This document shows, one piece after another, positions 39,446-47,814 of a DNA stretch of 64,000 nucleotides (within the stretch, counting starts at the first letter, position 1; each line of letters opens with the position of its first letter). The stretch covers positions 310,001-374,000 of the forward strand of contig NZ_JACHOP010000002.1 in the NCBI RefSeq assembly GCF_014199935.1, read 5' to 3'. This DNA is from Methylorubrum rhodinum. GTDB lineage: Bacteria > Pseudomonadota > Alphaproteobacteria > Rhizobiales > Beijerinckiaceae. The notes below the pieces were generated by a model. It saw only the letters and a list, made by a program, of their open reading frames with translations. It searched no databases and was not told where the DNA came from. Made by a program: the position numbers and the translations under genes.

Positions 39446-40207
39446 TCAGGCGCTGCCGCCGGTTTCGTAGTGCCGTAAGGTCCGGGCGGCGGCATCGAAG
39501 GCGGCCCAGGTTTTCTTGGCGAGGCTCCCGCCGACGCTGCACCGACGGACACCGAGCCCGGCGAGCGCCCGGATCCCGTCATCGTAGTCGTGCACGACGA
39601 CGTTGACGGTCTTCGGGGCGACCGCCGCGACGAGTTCCGCGACGGCGCCGTGATCGCTGAGGAAGGGCACGAAAAGGCAGTCGGCGCCGGCCTCGGCATA
39701 GGCGACGGCACGCGCGATGCTGGCACTCGCCGGCATGCCGGGAACACGGAAATTCTCGTTCCGGCCGATCAGCATAACGCTCGGATCGATGGCGTCGATG
39801 GCGGCCCGCGCGGCAGCGATCCGATCGACCGCCAGGGCCGTCTCGTACATGACGGTGCCCGACCAATCCTCGATCGACAGGGCGGCGACACCCGTATCGA
39901 TCGCCAGGGCGACGTTCCGCGCAACGTCCTCGGGAGGGTCGGCGAAGCCGTTCTCGAAATCCGCATTGATCGGCAGGTGCGTGCTGGCAACCAGCATCTT
40001 CAGGTGGGCCAGCACCGCCTCCAGGCCGAGCTCTCCATCCTGTTTACCCGCCGCCCACGCCGCGCCGGCGCTTGTCGAGGCGATCGCCTTGAATCCAAGC
40101 CCGGCCAGTCGCACCGTGCTGCCGGCATCCCAGGCATTGGGCAGCAGGAAGAACCCATCTTCGTGCAGCTTGCGAAAAGCAGCCCTCTTTTCCGCCACGC
40201 CGTGCAT
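39446..40207 (-). CDS. isocitrate lyase / PEP mutase superfamily protein
   Basis: This 253-residue protein has the ICL/PEPM barrel: FFLLPNAWDAGSTVRLAGLG, then the metal-binding INADFENGFADPPEDVARNV and ALSIEDWSG. It lacks the EDKxxxxxxxxNS motif of true PEP mutases, so phosphonate synthesis is unlikely. Relatives act as oxaloacetate or methylisocitrate-type lyases, or are uncharacterised. It starts at ATG 40207. It interrupts the T2SS genes with no obvious link to secretion. Confidence 0.85.
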   Translation of the reverse strand: MHGVAEKRAAFRKLHEDGFFLLPNAWDAGSTVRLAGLGFKAIASTSAGAAWAAGKQDGELGLEAVLAHLKMLVASTHLPINADFENGFADPPEDVARNVALAIDTGVAALSIEDWSGTVMYETALAVDRIAAARAAIDAIDPSVMLIGRNENFRVPGMPASASIARAVAYAEAGADCLFVPFLSDHGAVAELVAAVAPKTVNVVVHDYDDGIRALAGLGVRRCSVGGSLAKKTWAAFDAAARTLRHYETGGSA

Positions 40208-40358
40208 CGGCCCATCCCCCGTTTTCAGGCCAACCGTCTTCCGGCTTGCGCCGGTGCCGACTCGCTTCATTGAAGCTCGTGGTGTCGAGCCATGCACGGA
40301 GCGTGGCCCCTTGGTCGTCGCGAACCGAGCACGCACGACTCTCGCTACGAGAGACGTC

Positions 40359-40847
40359 TCACCGCCGCAGGCCCGCGTCGAGCGGCTTCGGGCGCAGCGT
40401 CGCCGGGGGCCCCATGAAGGCGGCGGTGAAGGCGCGGCCGCGCTGATCCACGGTGACGTGATCGGCCGCGATGGCGACGACGCGCCAGTCGGCGCGGCCC
40501 TCGCCGGTCCTGAGCCAGATGCGGTCGCCGCTGCCGTCGTCGATCAGCGCGCTCGCCGCCGCGCCGTCGAGGCGGATGCCGCGCACGATCAGGACGGGGC
40601 GGGGCGGATCGCCCTCGGCCACCGTCTCGCGGCTGCCCCGCGCCGTCCACTCGCGCCGGCCGGGATCGAACAGCGGGCGCCGCAGGGCGGCCTCGCCGGG
40701 CGGTTCGGCGCGGATCGCGGGGGGCTCCGGCGCCGGATCGATCCGCACCGGCCAAGCGAAGGCCGCGAGCGCCGCCGCCGCCGCGAGGCCGAACAGGACG
40801 CGCGGCAGCAGGCCGGTCGGGGGCAGAGCGGGCAGGGCCGGTCTCAC
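40359..40847 (-). CDS. gspN: T2SS inner-membrane protein, GspC/GspN type
   Basis: This 162-residue protein has one N-terminal membrane helix (VLFGLAAAAALAAFAWPV) and a periplasmic part with the RRPLFDPGRRE motif and strands VLIVRGIRLDG, ASALIDDGSGDRIWLRTGE and VVAIAADHVTVDQRG. This is the homology region of GspC and of alphaproteobacterial GspN, which link the inner-membrane platform to the secretin. It has no PDZ domain. It is the last of three genes with 4-nt overlaps (gspL-M-N). The choice between C and N is uncertain. Confidence 0.75.
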   Translation of the reverse strand: MRPALPALPPTGLLPRVLFGLAAAAALAAFAWPVRIDPAPEPPAIRAEPPGEAALRRPLFDPGRREWTARGSRETVAEGDPPRPVLIVRGIRLDGAAASALIDDGSGDRIWLRTGEGRADWRVVAIAADHVTVDQRGRAFTAAFMGPPATLRPKPLDAGLRR

Positions 40848-41398
40848 GGGGCGCGGCCTCCGGCGTCCGGCGGGGGAGCGGGCGGCACCACCACGCCGCG
40901 CAGGGTCAGGCTCGCGCGCATCACCAGCGGCCGGCCGCCTTCCTCGTCCGCCGCCCGGGCGATGCCGAGTTCCGCCTCCTCGACGGCCAGGAGCGGCGCC
41001 TCGGTTTCGAGGGCGTGCAGCAGGCCGTGCAGGCCGTCGGCCGTCCCGCGCAGGCTCGTCCGCAGGCGCGGCAGGGCCGGCCGGGCCGGATCGGGATCGA
41101 GGCCGGCCCAGTCGATCACCACCGCGCGGCCCAGGGCGAGGCCCTCCAGCCGGCCGCGGAAGGCGGCGAGCAGGGCGTCGCCGTCCGGCGCGACGAGCGG
41201 GGCGGGAAGCGGCGGGCGGGCGGCGGCGGCCTGCGCCCGGGCGAGGTGGTCGCGCGCCGCCGCGATCTGCCCCTGCGCCTCGATGGCGCCCGAGACCGGC
41301 CCGGCGGCGAGCCCGAGGATCAGCCCGATCCCGCCGAGGCCGAGGAGCAGGGGACGGATCGGCAGGACGCTCAGGGATGGGAGAGGGGGACGCGTCAC
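40844..41398 (-). CDS. gspM: T2SS inner-membrane protein GspM
   Basis: This 184-residue protein has a single hydrophobic segment (LLLGLGGIGLILGLAAGPV), then a helical linker rich in Ala (GQIAAARDHLARAQAAAA), and a ferredoxin-like C-terminal domain (SLRGTADGLHGLLHALETEA). This is the layout of the short GspM (GspMb) found in alphaproteobacteria. It overlaps gspL by 4 nt upstream and the gspC/N gene by 4 nt downstream, so the three subunits are translationally coupled. Confidence 0.82.
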   Translation of the reverse strand: MTRPPLPSLSVLPIRPLLLGLGGIGLILGLAAGPVSGAIEAQGQIAAARDHLARAQAAAARPPLPAPLVAPDGDALLAAFRGRLEGLALGRAVVIDWAGLDPDPARPALPRLRTSLRGTADGLHGLLHALETEAPLLAVEEAELGIARAADEEGGRPLVMRASLTLRGVVVPPAPPPDAGGRAP

Positions 41399-42468
41399 GG
41401 CCGATCCCCGCGGTCGGTTCGCGGCAGCAGGAGGACGAGCCGGCGCGCCCCGTCGGGGCCGGCGGCCGTTTCCTGCAGGAACGGCGCGCCGAAGCCCGGC
41501 ACGCTCCCCAAAGCCGCGAGCGCGGCCGGCTCGTCCGCGGTCAGCACGGTGAGCCGCGCGCCGTCCGCGTCGAGGCGAAGGCCCGCGGCGGACGCCGAAT
41601 CCGGGAGGGCCGCAGCGAGGGCGTCCCAGGTCTTGGCCAAGGGCGGCCCCCGTCCCGAAACGATCGCCGCCGCTCCGGCCTGGACCGGGGCCGGCAGGGC
41701 GGGACCGGCGGCGCGGCGGGCCTGCGCGAAGGCGTCGTCGAGGGCGGCCAGCGTCGCGTCCTGATGGGCGCGAAGGCCCCAGAAGGCGGCGAGCAGCATC
41801 AGGGCCGCACCGGCCATGAGCGCGAGGTCGCCCTTGCGGGCGCCGCCGGCGAGCCCCTGCAGCGTGCGGTGCCCGCCGGTGAGGAGATCGACCGGCATGG
41901 TCCGCGCCTCGTCCGGCCCGACCGTGACCGGTCCGGCGGCGATGCCGGCATCCGCGAGCGCGGCGAGTAGCGGATCGAGGACGGCGCGCTTCACCACGAC
42001 GTGGCGCACCCGCAGGCTCCGAGCGGCGGCATCCTCGCCCTCGACGTACCAGTCGCTGTGCACGCCCGCCGCGCGGAAGGGCGTCGCCGCCTCCAGTTCC
42101 TGCGCCAGCACCGCGCGCATCCGCGGCAGGGCCGCGCTCGGCAGGGTGAGGGTGCGCATGAAGCAGCGGGCCGGATCGACCAGGATCTTGGCCCGCACCC
42201 CGGCTTGCCCGGCGCGGATCGCCGCGAGGCGCGCCGTCAGGTCGTCCGCCGCGTCGAGACGCTGGACCAGGGGCGTCTGCCCGCGCCGGTCGATCAGGGT
42301 CAGGCCCGGCTCGGCCGGAGGGCCGAGGCGAATCGTCAGGAGGCCCGGCGCGCGGTCGGCCCGCACCTCGCTCAGGCCGAGCAGGTAGGCGGTCGTGTCG
42401 AGGCTCTCGCGCAGCACGGCCTTGCGCGCAGGCCGCGCGCCGACCGGATGGGCGTCCATGGCATTCAC
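41395..42468 (-). CDS. gspL: T2SS inner-membrane protein GspL (actin-like cytoplasmic domain plus PilN region)
   Basis: This 357-residue protein has an N-terminal cytoplasmic domain of PilM/GspL type (LLTIRLGPPAEPGLTLIDRR, then LPRMRAVLAQELEAATPF). A membrane helix follows at about residue 213-230 (DLALMAGAALMLLAAFWGL), with a periplasmic PilN-like domain beyond. GspL recruits the ATPase GspE, which is encoded divergently 137 bp away. A second ATG at 42459 could be the true start. Confidence 0.85.
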   Translation of the reverse strand: MNAMDAHPVGARPARKAVLRESLDTTAYLLGLSEVRADRAPGLLTIRLGPPAEPGLTLIDRRGQTPLVQRLDAADDLTARLAAIRAGQAGVRAKILVDPARCFMRTLTLPSAALPRMRAVLAQELEAATPFRAAGVHSDWYVEGEDAAARSLRVRHVVVKRAVLDPLLAALADAGIAAGPVTVGPDEARTMPVDLLTGGHRTLQGLAGGARKGDLALMAGAALMLLAAFWGLRAHQDATLAALDDAFAQARRAAGPALPAPVQAGAAAIVSGRGPPLAKTWDALAAALPDSASAAGLRLDADGARLTVLTADEPAALAALGSVPGFGAPFLQETAAGPDGARRLVLLLPRTDRGDRP

Positions 42469-42605
42469 GCGGGCAGGTGCTCCGGCAACGTCGATGGGAG
42501 GAGTTGTTAAGCCTCCCGGTGTTTACGTCGGCTTAAGGGGCGCGACGCCCGCGCGGGGCTTGTCCGAACGCCGACCCGCGGAGTGCGCGCGGGGGCGATC
42601 CGGGA

Positions 42606-44336
42606 ATGCTGAGCGTCTGGGGATCGAAGAGCCGGCCGCAGCGGGTGCGGCCCGACCGGCGCGGCGGAGCCCGCGATCGGCTCGACGCGCCCCGCGCCTT
42701 CGTCGAGTCCCTCATGGCCGCCGGCCTGCTCGACGCGGCGGGATTCGAGCGGGCGCTGGCCGCCCTCGACCTGCCGGGCCGCCGGCCGCTGCCGGTGCTC
42801 CTGACCGAACTCGGCCTCGTCCACGAGGCGGCGCTGGTCGATGCGCTCGCCGAGGCGACCGGGCTCGCGGTCCTCCAGGACGAGGACCTCCCGGCCGCCC
42901 CCGTTCTCCCCGAGACCATCTGTGCCGATTACTGCGCCCGCGCCCGCGTGCTGCCGCTCGCCGAGGACGGCGACGGCCTCGTCGTGGCTGTGGTCGATGC
43001 GTTCGATCCCGAGATTCCGGCCGCACTCGAACACCTGACCGACCGCCCCGTCACCTGCCGCCTCGTCGGCCCCGGCAGCTTCGAGCGGGCGCACCGCGCC
43101 CTCTACGGCGATGCCGCGGGCGAGGACGAGGGTGGGGCCGACGACGACCTGAGCCGGCTCGCCGACGTGGCGAGCCAAGCGCCGATCGTCAGACTGGCCG
43201 CCCGCCTCGTGCGAAAGGCCTTCGAGCTGACGGCCTCCGACATCCATCTGGAGGCGGAGGAGACCGACATGCGGGTGCGCTACCGCGTGGACGGCGTGCT
43301 GGTGGAGGCCGAGCGGCTGCCGAAATCCGTGCAGCTCGCGCTCACCACCCGCATCAAGATCCAGGCCGGCCTCAACATCGCCGAGCGGCGCCTGCCGCAG
43401 GACGGGCGCATGAAGGCGCCCGACCGCGGCCAGGACGTCGACATCCGCGTCTCGACCCTGCCCACCGCCCACGGCGAGAGCGTGGTGCTGCGCGTGCTCG
43501 ACGGCTCGCGCCGGGTCGAGGATTTTTCGTCCCTCGGCTTCGACGCGCCGGCGATTGCCCGCATCGCGGCGATGACGGGCAAGCCCAACGGCCTCGTCCT
43601 CGTCACCGGCCCGACCGGGTCAGGGAAAACCACGACGCTCTACGCGGCGCTCCGGCGGATCAACGGCCCGCATCTCAAGGTCGTCACCGTCGAGGACCCG
43701 ATCGAGTACCGGATGGCGGGCGTCAACCAAGTCCAGGCCCATGCCGGGATCGGGCTCGACTTCTCGGCCGCGCTCCGCTCGATCCTGCGCCAGGACCCGG
43801 ACGTGGTGATGGTCGGCGAGATCCGCGACGGCGAGACCGCGCGCATCGCCGTGCAGGCCTCGCTCACGGGCCATCTCGTCATCTCGACGCTGCACACCAA
43901 CTCGGCGCCGGCCACCGTGACCCGGCTGATGGACATGGGCGTCGAGCCCTACCTCATCGCCGCGACGCTGAACGGCGTGGTGGCCCAGCGCCTCGTGCGG
44001 CGGCTGTGCGGGGCCTGCGCCACGCCGGAGCCCGCGACCGATCAGGAGCGGCTGCGCCTCGCCGTGCCGGCGTCCCAGCCCCTCACCCTCAAGCGCGCCC
44101 GCGGCTGCCCCGCCTGCAACGGCACCGGATACCGCGGCCGCATGGTCGTGTCCGAGATCATGCCGCTCGACCCCGCCCTGCGCGCGCTCATCGCGGACGG
44201 GGCGGGGGAGGGGGCGATCACGAAAAGCGCCCGCGAGGCCGGGATGGCGAGCCTCGTCGAGAGCGGCCGGGCGCGGGTGATTTCGGGCGACACCACCCTC
44301 GACGAGGTCGGCCGCGTGCTGGAGGGTCAACTCTGA
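42606..44336 (+). CDS. gspE: T2SS assembly ATPase GspE
   Basis: This 576-residue ATPase powers pseudopilus assembly. It has an N1E-type N-terminal domain (about 30-165), the ASDIHLEAEE motif, Walker A GPTGSGKTTT (335-344), the Asp-box VTVEDPIEY, Walker B DVVMVGEIRD, a His-box LVISTLHTN, and a tetracysteine zinc site (LCGACA and GCPACNGTGY). All catalytic elements are intact. The stop overlaps the gspF start (TGATG). It is divergent from gspL, its membrane partner. Confidence 0.96.
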   Translation: MLSVWGSKSRPQRVRPDRRGGARDRLDAPRAFVESLMAAGLLDAAGFERALAALDLPGRRPLPVLLTELGLVHEAALVDALAEATGLAVLQDEDLPAAPVLPETICADYCARARVLPLAEDGDGLVVAVVDAFDPEIPAALEHLTDRPVTCRLVGPGSFERAHRALYGDAAGEDEGGADDDLSRLADVASQAPIVRLAARLVRKAFELTASDIHLEAEETDMRVRYRVDGVLVEAERLPKSVQLALTTRIKIQAGLNIAERRLPQDGRMKAPDRGQDVDIRVSTLPTAHGESVVLRVLDGSRRVEDFSSLGFDAPAIARIAAMTGKPNGLVLVTGPTGSGKTTTLYAALRRINGPHLKVVTVEDPIEYRMAGVNQVQAHAGIGLDFSAALRSILRQDPDVVMVGEIRDGETARIAVQASLTGHLVISTLHTNSAPATVTRLMDMGVEPYLIAATLNGVVAQRLVRRLCGACATPEPATDQERLRLAVPASQPLTLKRARGCPACNGTGYRGRMVVSEIMPLDPALRALIADGAGEGAITKSAREAGMASLVESGRARVISGDTTLDEVGRVLEGQL

Positions 44337-45550
44337 TGCCCCGCTTCGCCTATCAGGCCTATGCCGCGGACGGGCGCGCCCGCTCGGGGAAGATCGAGGC
44401 CGACAGCCGCCAGCGCGCGGTGGCGCAGTTGCGCGCCGATGGGCTGCAGGTCTTCGCCATCGAGGCCGCCGCGATGGGGCCGGCACCGTTCTGGAGCCGC
44501 GACCTGTTCGGGCGCGACCGGGTCAACGACGCCGCCCGGATCGCCTTCCTCAGGGAGTTCGGCACGCTGGTGGGCGCCGGGCTCACCGTCGACCGGGCGC
44601 TGCGGCTCGTGGAGCGGCAATCCTCGGCGGCGCTCAAGCCGATCCTCGCCGACATCCTGGAGCGCGTCGTGGCCGGCGCCTCGCTGTCGCGGGCGATGGC
44701 GGCGCATCCCCAGGCGTTTCCCGCCGACATGGTCGACATCGTGCGCGCGGGCGAGGCGACGGGGACGCTCGTCGACGTGATCGGCTCGCTGACGGGCTCG
44801 ATCGAGCGGCGCGACGCGGTGCGCCGCCACCTCGCCTCGGCGATGATCTACCCGGCGCTGCTGGTGCTGATGGCGATCGGCACGCTGGTGATGATCGTCG
44901 TGGTGCTGGTGCCGGCCCTGGCGCCTCTGTTCGACGGCACGGGCCGGGAGCCGCCCTTCGCGATCCGCGCGGCGGGGGCGCTCGGCCACGCCGTGAGCGC
45001 GGGCTGGCCCTGGCTCGTCGGCGGGGGCGGGCTCTTGGCGCTCGCCCTCGTCAGGTTGTGGCCGAACCCGGCCTTCGCGGCGGCCCGTGGCCGCTTCGCG
45101 CTGCGGGTGCCGCTGGTGCGGGAGATCGTGGTCGGGATCGAGCTCGGGCGCATCTGCCGGGTGCTCGGCACGCTGCTGACCGCGCAGGTGCCGATCCCCG
45201 ACGCGGTGGCGGCCACCCGCCCGCTCGCGGGCAACCGCGTGTTCCGCACGGCCCTCGACGAGGCGGGCCGGCGGCTGACCGAGGGGGCGAGCCTCGCCAC
45301 CGGCCTGTCGAGCCTGAAGGCGCACGCGCCCTCGACGCTCAACCTCATCGCCAGCGGCGAGCAGGTGAACCGCCTCGGGCCGGTGCTGATCCACGCCGCC
45401 GAGATGCACGAGACCCAGACGCGCCAGCGCATCGACCGCCTGCTCGCGCTGATGACTCCGCTGGTGACGGTGACGGTCGGCGGGCTGATCGGCGGGCTGA
45501 TCATCTCGGTGATGGGCGCGATCACGAGCGTGGGGCAGTTGGCGCAGTGA
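44336..45550 (+). CDS. gspF: T2SS inner-membrane platform protein GspF
   Basis: This 404-residue polytopic protein begins MPRFAYQAYAADGRARSG, as is typical of GspF, and contains two T2SSF domains (about 65-185 and 265-390). Examples are FLREFGTLVGAGLTVDRALR and LGTLLTAQVPIPDAVAATR, each followed by hydrophobic helices. Its last helix is TVTVGGLIGGLIISVMGAI. It converts GspE movement into pseudopilin extraction. Its ATG shares one base with the gspE stop. Confidence 0.95.
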   Translation: MPRFAYQAYAADGRARSGKIEADSRQRAVAQLRADGLQVFAIEAAAMGPAPFWSRDLFGRDRVNDAARIAFLREFGTLVGAGLTVDRALRLVERQSSAALKPILADILERVVAGASLSRAMAAHPQAFPADMVDIVRAGEATGTLVDVIGSLTGSIERRDAVRRHLASAMIYPALLVLMAIGTLVMIVVVLVPALAPLFDGTGREPPFAIRAAGALGHAVSAGWPWLVGGGGLLALALVRLWPNPAFAAARGRFALRVPLVREIVVGIELGRICRVLGTLLTAQVPIPDAVAATRPLAGNRVFRTALDEAGRRLTEGASLATGLSSLKAHAPSTLNLIASGEQVNRLGPVLIHAAEMHETQTRQRIDRLLALMTPLVTVTVGGLIGGLIISVMGAITSVGQLAQ

Positions 45551-45595
45551 CCGCATACGCTTCCGGCTGATCGCTTCGGAGCCCGTTGGGTCCCC

Positions 45596-45776
45596 CCTCT
45601 CCCCGCACGCGGGGAGAGGCCTGCATGGACCTTGTCGTCCATGCAGGAAGCGAAGCGGCGGTGAGGGGGCGGTTCCGGTGGAGCCTCTTCCGTCGAAGCC
45701 CCCTCACCTTCGCCTGCCGGCTCGCCGCGCCGACGACGAGGTCGTCGCGGCCCTCTCCCCGCACAGCGGGGCGAGG
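45596..45776. repeat. composite palindromic repeat element downstream of gspF
   Basis: Five inverted repeats are packed in 181 bp: CCTCTCCCCG/CGGGGAGAGG (45596-45619), CCTGCATGGAC/GTCCATGCAGG (45620-45647), GGTGAGGGGGC/GCCCCCTCACC (45660-45708), CGACGAC/GTCGTCG (about 45731-45747) and CCTCTCCCCGC/GCGGGGCGAGG (45752-45776). The first and last are related, giving the element matching ends. It lies between convergent genes. Confidence 0.75.
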
Positions 45777-45825
45777 GGATGCGCGCCCGACCGACGCGGT
45801 CAAACGGAACCAATCTAACGAGATT

Positions 45826-45870
45826 CCAAAGGGATACATCCCTTTGGCGGGTCCGGGCGGAGCCCGGGGT
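45826..45870. terminator. double hairpin after gspO/gspF
   Basis: CCAAAGGGAT (45826-45835) pairs perfectly with ATCCCTTTGG (45838-45847), and a second stem CCGGG/CCCGG follows, ending next to the gspO stop codon. A plus-strand GGGGTTTT tail follows the second stem. It resembles repeats that often follow genes in alphaproteobacteria and probably separates the convergent gspF and gspO transcripts. Confidence 0.55.
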
Positions 45871-45872
45871 TT

Positions 45873-46349
45873 TCAGGGGATGTGCCCGGCGAGCAGCGCC
45901 GCGTGCAGCCCGACCGCCAGGAACGGCCCGAACGGCAGCCGAAATTCCCGCGTGATCTGCCGGCCCGCGAGCGCGGCCAGGGCGAGGGCGGCCAGCGCCG
46001 TCGTGCTGGCGATCAGGATCAGGAACGGCAGTCCGGTCAGCCCGATCCAGGCGGTGGCGGCGCCGACGAACTTCACGTCGCCCAGCCCGAGCCCGGTGCG
46101 GCCGCGCAGCCGGGTGTAGAGGGCGCGCAGGGCCCAGAGCAGTCCGAACGCCATCGCGGCTTGTGCGAGGCATGCGGCAAGGGTCGCCGGATCCGGCTCG
46201 CGCAGCGTCGCGACGGCGAGGCCTGAAGCGAGGAGGAGCAGGTTGAGCGGATCGGGGATGATCCGGCGGCGCCCGTCGATCACGCTCACGGCGAGCGTGA
46301 TCGGCAGCGGCAGGGCGGCCAGCGTCAGCGAACCGGGATCGAGGATCAT
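45873..46349 (-). CDS. gspO: minimal type IV prepilin peptidase GspO (A24 family)
   Basis: This 158-residue multi-helix protein contains the two aspartates of A24 peptidases, in SVIDGRRRIIPDPLN (Asp25/Asp33) and GLGLGDVKF (the GxGD motif, Asp91). It lacks the N-terminal methyltransferase and cysteine domain of full-length PilD-type enzymes, as in the CpaA-like short form. It should cleave the leaders of GspG-K encoded here. The start overlaps the stop of the upstream membrane-protein gene (ATGA). Confidence 0.87.
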   Translation of the reverse strand: MILDPGSLTLAALPLPITLAVSVIDGRRRIIPDPLNLLLLASGLAVATLREPDPATLAACLAQAAMAFGLLWALRALYTRLRGRTGLGLGDVKFVGAATAWIGLTGLPFLILIASTTALAALALAALAGRQITREFRLPFGPFLAVGLHAALLAGHIP

Positions 46350-47194
46350 CGCCGGCCGAGCGGGACGATGCGGTGGGCCGGCACCTGGGTGAAGGTCATC
46401 GGCACGGCCCTCATCGGATGCGGCGGCGGAGGGGGCGCGTCGCCGAAATCGAGCGGGCGCGAATCCGGGGACGGGCCGACCATCCCGCCGCGGGCGCTGC
46501 GGGCGAGCAGGGATTGCCAGAAGGCGAAGGCGCCGACGGAGGCGATCACGACCGCCGCCAGCCAGAGGGCGAGCAGGAGGCCGGCGGGGACGCGCCCGTT
46601 CAGCTCGCGCATCAGCCCCAGCGCGAAGGCGGCGTACCACGACACGCCGGAGACCGCCCCGGAGACGAGGAAGATCGCGGTGCTGAGGTGCGACACGCCC
46701 TCGAACATCGGCCGGCTCACGTCGCGCAGCACGCTCGGCAGCACGAGGGCGTGGATCAGCAGGCCGTTGACGGTCAGCACCAGCACGATGACGACCTTGG
46801 CTAGGAGCTTGGGATTGCCGAGCTTCTCGGGCGACTCGACGGCGTAGACGGCGAGGAAGCCGAGGCCGGAGAGCCAGAGCAGCGCGATGCCGACCGAGAC
46901 GACCTTGCTGACGAACAGGAAGGTGCGGGCGATCTCCGGCGGCAGGCCGCCCCAGCGCATCCAGCGCAGGATCCAGAAATCGAGCATGGTCGCGCCGCCC
47001 AGCCCGAAGCACAGCCCGATCAGGTGGAGCCCGACCAGGAGGGTGAGCAGCCGGATCGGCGGGAGCGGCGCCGGCAGGGGCAGGCTCAGGACTTTCGGGA
47101 GCGTGTCGCCGGCGGCCGGCGCGATGCCGAGCAGCACCGTCAGGATCAGGACGAGCGAGGCCGCCTTGAGGGGCTGAGAGCTGGCCGCGGCCAT
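46346..47194 (-). CDS. uncharacterised polytopic membrane protein
   Basis: This 282-residue protein has a signal-like first helix and about five further membrane helices, including LLVGLHLIGLCFGLGGATML and LLAKVVIVLVLTVNGLLIHA, in a pattern reminiscent of DUF2269/DUF2214-type proteins. A proline-rich hydrophilic tail (DAPPPPPHPMR) ends the protein. It overlaps gspO by 4 nt and is divergent from gspG, so it is probably linked with the secretion locus, but no known Gsp subunit matches. I do not recognise its function. Confidence 0.65.
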   Translation of the reverse strand: MAAASSQPLKAASLVLILTVLLGIAPAAGDTLPKVLSLPLPAPLPPIRLLTLLVGLHLIGLCFGLGGATMLDFWILRWMRWGGLPPEIARTFLFVSKVVSVGIALLWLSGLGFLAVYAVESPEKLGNPKLLAKVVIVLVLTVNGLLIHALVLPSVLRDVSRPMFEGVSHLSTAIFLVSGAVSGVSWYAAFALGLMRELNGRVPAGLLLALWLAAVVIASVGAFAFWQSLLARSARGGMVGPSPDSRPLDFGDAPPPPPHPMRAVPMTFTQVPAHRIVPLGRR

Positions 47195-47369
47195 GAGTGC
47201 TTCCCGCAGGAGCGGGACGAGGCCCGCCGGATCGTCCGGGAGCGTGGCAGGATTCCGATAACAAACATCAAAAGAAGTGCGGGACGGCGGGCGGTCCCCA
47301 CCGTCCCGGTCAGGTCTTGTTCGGGACTCGCGGCGATCCTGGCCGCCGGACAGACCACAGGTGGCGACG

Positions 47370-47813
47370 ATGACGGACGACGCGGTTCAGGACGAGACAC
47401 GGATCGAGGCGCGGCAGGCCGGCTTCTCGCTGGTCGAGCTTCTGGTGGTGCTGGCGATCATCGGCATGATCGCCACGATGGTGACGCCGCAGGTGCTCGG
47501 CTATCTCGGCAAGGCGCGGGGCGACACCGCCCGCATCCAGGTCAAGAACATCGCCCAGGCGGTCGAGCTGTACTACCTCGACCTGGGCACTTATCCGACG
47601 GCGCAGCAGGGGCTCCAGGCGCTGGTCCAGTCCACGGGCGCGACGTGGCGCGGCCCGTACCTGCGCGACGCCCGCGGCCTGATCGACCCGTGGAACCAGC
47701 CCTACCTCTACCGCTCGCCCGGCTCGGGCGGCAAACCCTACGAGATCTACTCGCTCGGCAGCGACATGAAGATCGGCGGCTCGGACGACGCCACCGACCT
47801 GGCGAGCAACTGA
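47370..47813 (+). CDS. gspG: major pseudopilin GspG
   Basis: This 147-residue pseudopilin has the cleavage site QAGFSLVELLVVLAIIGMIA, with Glu at +5, after an 18-residue leader. The GspG signature follows: NIAQAVELYYLDLGTYPT, QGLQALVQ, and WNQPYLYRSPG, with the C-terminal calcium-loop region (YSLGSDMKIGGSDDATD). It builds the pseudopilus. The gene is single, divergent from the membrane-protein/gspO pair, and separate from the minor pseudopilin operon 15 kb away. Confidence 0.95.
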   Translation: MTDDAVQDETRIEARQAGFSLVELLVVLAIIGMIATMVTPQVLGYLGKARGDTARIQVKNIAQAVELYYLDLGTYPTAQQGLQALVQSTGATWRGPYLRDARGLIDPWNQPYLYRSPGSGGKPYEIYSLGSDMKIGGSDDATDLASN

Positions 47814-47814
47814 T

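Noticed and set aside
39446..40207. PEP mutase for phosphonate synthesis
   Set aside because: The EDKxxxxxxxxNS motif is absent and no phosphonopyruvate decarboxylase gene is nearby, so only superfamily membership is claimed.
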